From NCBI GenBank assembly GCA_002291855.1, contig DBAW01000213.1, positions 958 to 7,931 on the forward strand: a DNA stretch of 6,974 bases. The letters run 5' to 3'. Position 1 is the stretch's first letter. Each line of letters begins with the position of its first letter. The DNA comes from Sphingomonas sp. UBA1000 (GTDB lineage Bacteria; Pseudomonadota; Alphaproteobacteria; Sphingomonadales; Sphingomonadaceae). The notes beneath the pieces are model-generated. The model worked only from the letters and a program-made list of their open reading frames with translations, was not told where the DNA came from and did no database searches. Shown here piece by piece: positions 4,502 to 6,974 of this stretch. Made by a program: the position numbers and the translations under genes.

Positions 4502-6583
4502 ATGCCCCCGCAATTCTCCGACTTTCTGCAGAAGATCGGCGCCAATCGCGACATGGCGCTTGCCGGCGGCGTCATCGCGATCATCGCGATGCTCATCCTG
4601 CCGATGCCGCCCTGGCTGCTCGACCTGGGCCTTGCGCTGTCGATCACCTTTTCGATCATGATCCTGATGACGGCTTTGTTCATCGAAAAGCCGCTCGACC
4701 TGTCCGCCTTTCCGACGATCCTGCTGATCGCGACGATGCTGCGTCTCGGGCTCAACATCGCCTCGACCCGGCTGATCCTGGGCCATGGCCATGAAGGGCC
4801 GGATGCGGCCGGCGGCGTGATCGGGGCGTTTGGCGAGTTCCTGATCGGCGGCGAGGTGGTGATCGGGCTCACGATCTTCATGATCCTGATCGTCATCAAC
4901 TTCGTCGTCATCACCAAGGGCGCGGGCCGCATCGCCGAAGTCGCGGCGCGGTTCAGCCTCGATTCGATGCCCGGCAAGCAGATGGCGATCGACGCCGATC
5001 TGTCGGCGGGCATGATCGACGAAAGCCAGGCGCGCGCGCGCCGTCAGGAAATCGAGGCGGAGAGCGGCTTTTACGGGGCGATGGACGGTGCGTCCAAGTT
5101 CGTGAAGGGCGATGCCGTTGCCGGGTTGCTGATCACCGCCATCAACGTGCTGGTCGGCCTTGTGATCGGCGTGCTCGTCCATGGCGTGCCGCTGGCCGAG
5201 GCGTTCCGCACCTATACGCTGCTGACCGTCGGCGACGGGCTGGTCAGCCAGATCCCGGCGCTGATCGTATCGACGGCGGCGGGCCTGCTGGTGTCGAAGG
5301 GCGGGGTGACCGGGCGCACCGGTGCCGCACTGACCGCGCAGCTTGGCCGGTCGCCGCGCGCCTTCGGCATGGTCGCGGCCCTGATGGGCGCGCTGGCGCT
5401 GCTGCCGGGCCTGCCCTTCATCCCCTTTGCCAGCTTTGCCGCACTCGCCGGCTGGCTGGCCTGGTCGACATCCAGGCGCATCGATCTCGAAGCGGCGCGC
5501 GCGCGGCTGGAAAAGGCGCATGCCGATGCGCAGCAGGCGCAGGAGGATGAACCGATCTCGCGCACGCTTGCCATCGATGCGGTGCGGATCGAACTGGGCT
5601 TCGGGCTGCTGCCGATCATCAACGAAAGCACCACCGATCCGCGCCTCGACGATCAGGTGCGCGCGCTGCGCCGGCAGATGGCGACCGAATATGGCTTTGT
5701 GCTGCCTTCGGTGCGGATCATCGACAACATGGCGCTCAAGGCCAATGAATATGTCGTCTACATCAAGGAGACCGAGGCCGCGCGCGGCGAGCTGCGCCTC
5801 GACAAGCTGATGGTCATCAATCCCGGCGGCGGCAGCGTCGGCCTGCCCGGCGACGACACCCGCGAACCGGTGTTCGGTCTGCCGGCGCTGTGGATCGACC
5901 GCGACCTGCGCGAGGAAGCGGGCTTTCGCGGCCTGACCGTCGTCGATTGCGGGACGATCATCGCCACGCACCTGACCGAGCTGGTCAAGGACAATATCGC
6001 CGACATGCTGTCCTATCTGGAAACCCAGAAGCTGCTCAACGAAGTGCACAAGGATGCCGAAAAGCTGGTGTCCGATCTGGTGCCGTCGAAGATCACGATC
6101 TCGGGCGTCCAGCGCATCCTGCAGAATCTGCTCGCCGAGGGCATTTCGATCCGCGACCTGCCGACGATCCTTGAAGGCATTGCCGATTCGGTGCCGGTGA
6201 CCAGCAATCTGGCGCAGATCACCGAACATGTGCGCAGCCGTCTTGCCCGGCAGATTTCCGCGCAGCAGGCGCGCGACGGGGCCATTCCGATCGTCACCCT
6301 GTCGGCCGAATGGGACAATGCATTTGCCGAGAGCATTATCGGCCAGGGCGAGGACCGGCATCTGGCGATGGCCCCCTCGGCGCTCCAGGGCTTCATCGCC
6401 GCGGTGCGCGACACCTATGACCGGCTGGCCGGCATGGGCGAGATCCCGTGCATCCTGACCAACCCCTCGATCCGGCCGTTCGTGCGCTCGATCATCGAAC
6501 GCGTGCGCCCGGCAACGGTCGTGCTGTCGCAAAACGAGATCCACGCCCGGGCGCGGATCCGCTCGCTCGGCACGATCGGCTGA
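4502..6583 (+). CDS. flhA: Flagellar biosynthesis protein FlhA (type III export gate)
   Basis: This 693-residue protein is the usual length for FlhA, the export-gate component that uses proton-motive force and docks substrate-chaperone complexes. The N-terminal half (about 18-322) has around eight hydrophobic membrane segments. Between them lies the FHIPEP-family region RFSLDSMPGKQMAIDADLSAGMI (150-172), then KFVKGDAVAGLLIT, whose Asp204 corresponds by alignment to the functionally important D208 of Salmonella FlhA. The cytoplasmic domain (about 325-693) is complete, with IELGFGLLPI, YVVYIKETEAARGELRLDKLMVINPGG, and the late ISGVQRILQNLLAEGISIRDLPTILE and VLSQNEI segments. The ATG lies three bases after the flbD stop and has no clear Shine-Dalgarno, so translation is probably coupled to flbD. 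An N-terminus of about 18 residues before the first membrane segment is normal, which supports this start. No frameshift or missing block is seen. Confidence 0.97.
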   Translation: MPPQFSDFLQKIGANRDMALAGGVIAIIAMLILPMPPWLLDLGLALSITFSIMILMTALFIEKPLDLSAFPTILLIATMLRLGLNIASTRLILGHGHEGPDAAGGVIGAFGEFLIGGEVVIGLTIFMILIVINFVVITKGAGRIAEVAARFSLDSMPGKQMAIDADLSAGMIDESQARARRQEIEAESGFYGAMDGASKFVKGDAVAGLLITAINVLVGLVIGVLVHGVPLAEAFRTYTLLTVGDGLVSQIPALIVSTAAGLLVSKGGVTGRTGAALTAQLGRSPRAFGMVAALMGALALLPGLPFIPFASFAALAGWLAWSTSRRIDLEAARARLEKAHADAQQAQEDEPISRTLAIDAVRIELGFGLLPIINESTTDPRLDDQVRALRRQMATEYGFVLPSVRIIDNMALKANEYVVYIKETEAARGELRLDKLMVINPGGGSVGLPGDDTREPVFGLPALWIDRDLREEAGFRGLTVVDCGTIIATHLTELVKDNIADMLSYLETQKLLNEVHKDAEKLVSDLVPSKITISGVQRILQNLLAEGISIRDLPTILEGIADSVPVTSNLAQITEHVRSRLARQISAQQARDGAIPIVTLSAEWDNAFAESIIGQGEDRHLAMAPSALQGFIAAVRDTYDRLAGMGEIPCILTNPSIRPFVRSIIERVRPATVVLSQNEIHARARIRSLGTIG

Positions 6584-6590
6584 CAAACCC

Positions 6591-6600
6591 TCTATAAGAG
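6591..6600 (+). promoter_or_regulatory. Candidate -10-like element upstream of the FliK-like gene
   Basis: TCTATAAGAG repeats, with one base missing, the TCTATAATGAG found before fliF (1141-1151). It sits in a perfect CTCT-ATA-AGAG dyad (6590-6600) only seven bases after the flhA stop, and 49 bases remain before the next ATG. No good -35 is spaced correctly upstream, and no ftr-like CGGCA/TGCCG dyad is seen here. It may be an internal promoter, or the downstream gene may simply be read from the fliF operon. Confidence 0.35.
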
Positions 6601-6607
6601 TCAGGTT

Positions 6608-6621
6608 GGGCCATATGGTCC
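6608..6621 (+). repeat. Palindrome in the flhA-fliK gap
   Basis: CCATATGG (6611-6618) is a perfect eight-base palindrome, extended on both sides by GGG and TCC with one G-T mismatch. It lies just downstream of the TATAAG element, where an operator could sit. There is no T run after it, so it is not an intrinsic terminator. Confidence 0.35.
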
Positions 6622-6648
6622 CGCGGCTCTGAACTGGAAGAGATCCGA

Positions 6649-6974
6649 ATGGACATCAGTGCGCTTCTTGCCGGCACCGCGCCCGTTACCCCGCCGACCG
6701 GCACGGCCCCTGCCGCCACCGACGGCTTTGCCGCCACGCTCGGCCAGCTGCTCGCCGGCGCGCCGGGGATCGCTACCGGCCCGGGCGGCGCGGTGCAGGC
6801 CGGTCTGGTTTCAAACGGGGCCGGCCAGAAGCAGGGCCAGATCGCCGGCGGCGCGGCCGCTGACGGTCAGGGCGTGACCGGGCTGGCGGGCGAAGGCATT
6901 GCGGGCGCGGCGCTGCCGCCCCGACTGGTTGCGCAGCTGCCGGGCGCGTCGCGCACGCCGTATCTGCCCGCCGA
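6649..6974 (+). CDS. fliK: Probable flagellar hook-length control protein FliK, N-terminal part (3' end outside window)
   Basis: An ATG at 6649 opens a frame with no stop to the window end, giving 108 codons. It is preceded by GGAAG (6636-6640), eight bases upstream, a reasonable Shine-Dalgarno. The product starts MDISALLAGTAPVTPPTGTA and is rich in Ala, Gly, Pro and Gln. Segments such as DGFAATLGQLLAGAPG resemble the low-complexity N-terminus of FliK, the secreted ruler that sets hook length and switches export specificity through FlhB. The position after flhA in a flagellar cluster also fits. The conserved FliK C-terminal domain would lie outside the window, so the name rests on composition, one motif-like segment and context. 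A gene for another Ala/Pro-rich flagellar protein is possible. Confidence 0.62.
   Translation, partial: MDISALLAGTAPVTPPTGTAPAATDGFAATLGQLLAGAPGIATGPGGAVQAGLVSNGAGQKQGQIAGGAAADGQGVTGLAGEGIAGAALPPRLVAQLPGASRTPYLPA

Noticed and set aside
2942..6586. Minus-strand open frame of 1214 codons antisense to fliN, flbD and flhA
   Set aside because: The translation is dominated by His, Arg, Asp, Gln and Gly without any recognisable domain, as expected opposite genes with G/C third positions. The + strand genes are unmistakable family members.
6659..6877. Plus-strand 72-codon frame at the end of the window
   Set aside because: Arg/Pro/Ala-rich shadow of the frame starting at ATG 6649, which has a Shine-Dalgarno, stays open to the end and looks like FliK.
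1..6974. CRISPR arrays, tRNA/rRNA genes, insertion sequences, phage or toxin-antitoxin genes
   Set aside because: None seen. All the coding space is accounted for by flagellar genes, and the only repeats are the short promoter elements described.

Overview
The window is a flagellar basal-body gene cluster, with all genes on the + strand. In order it holds the 3' end of fliG, fliH, an intrinsic terminator followed by a promoter region, fliF, fliN, a FlbD-type regulator, flhA, and the 5' end of a FliK-like hook-length control gene. The DNA is strongly GC-rich with third positions mostly G or C. The gene set (a short FliN, a FlbD regulator inside the operon, flhA directly after flbD) is that of an alphaproteobacterium. 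The fliF/fliN/flbD/flhA set recalls Caulobacter, and the overall style suggests a sphingomonad. That taxonomic call is an inference from gene content and composition only.

Layout. Positions 1-990 hold fliG (C-terminal torque domain only) and fliH, separated by 18 bases, and end at a strong stem-loop with a T run (about 1021-1058). Positions 1059-1177 are a compact control region. It has two copies of an AAAAACTGCCG element exactly 20 bases apart, the first inside a perfect CGGCA/TGCCG dyad, then a perfect TATAAT, then a short hairpin before fliF. fliF, fliN, flbD and flhA (1178-6583) follow with gaps of 3-6 bases and form one tight operon. A 65-base gap with a second TCTATAA-GAG element precedes the FliK-like frame, which runs off the window.

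How the genes work together. FliF builds the MS ring in the inner membrane. FliG is the rotor/switch protein that docks on the FliF C-terminal tail. FliN belongs to the C-ring. FliH and FlhA serve the flagellar type III export apparatus, and FliK would measure hook length and switch FlhB/FlhA substrate specificity. FlbD is the regulator expected to couple basal-body assembly to transcription.

The most notable observation is in FlbD. It is a full-length NtrC-family protein with an intact Walker A, arginine-finger segment and Fis-type HTH. However, the sigma54-contact loop reads GAFPGA instead of GAFTGA, the Walker B Asp-Glu is replaced by Arg-Asn, and the receiver domain has lost its phosphorylation pocket. 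Its own operon is preceded by ftr-like repeats placed around -48 and -28 of a TATAAT promoter, with no recognisable -24/-12 element. Together this suggests a FlbD that has left sigma54 control and acts as a DNA-binding regulator at a housekeeping-type promoter. This is a hypothesis, not a demonstrated system.
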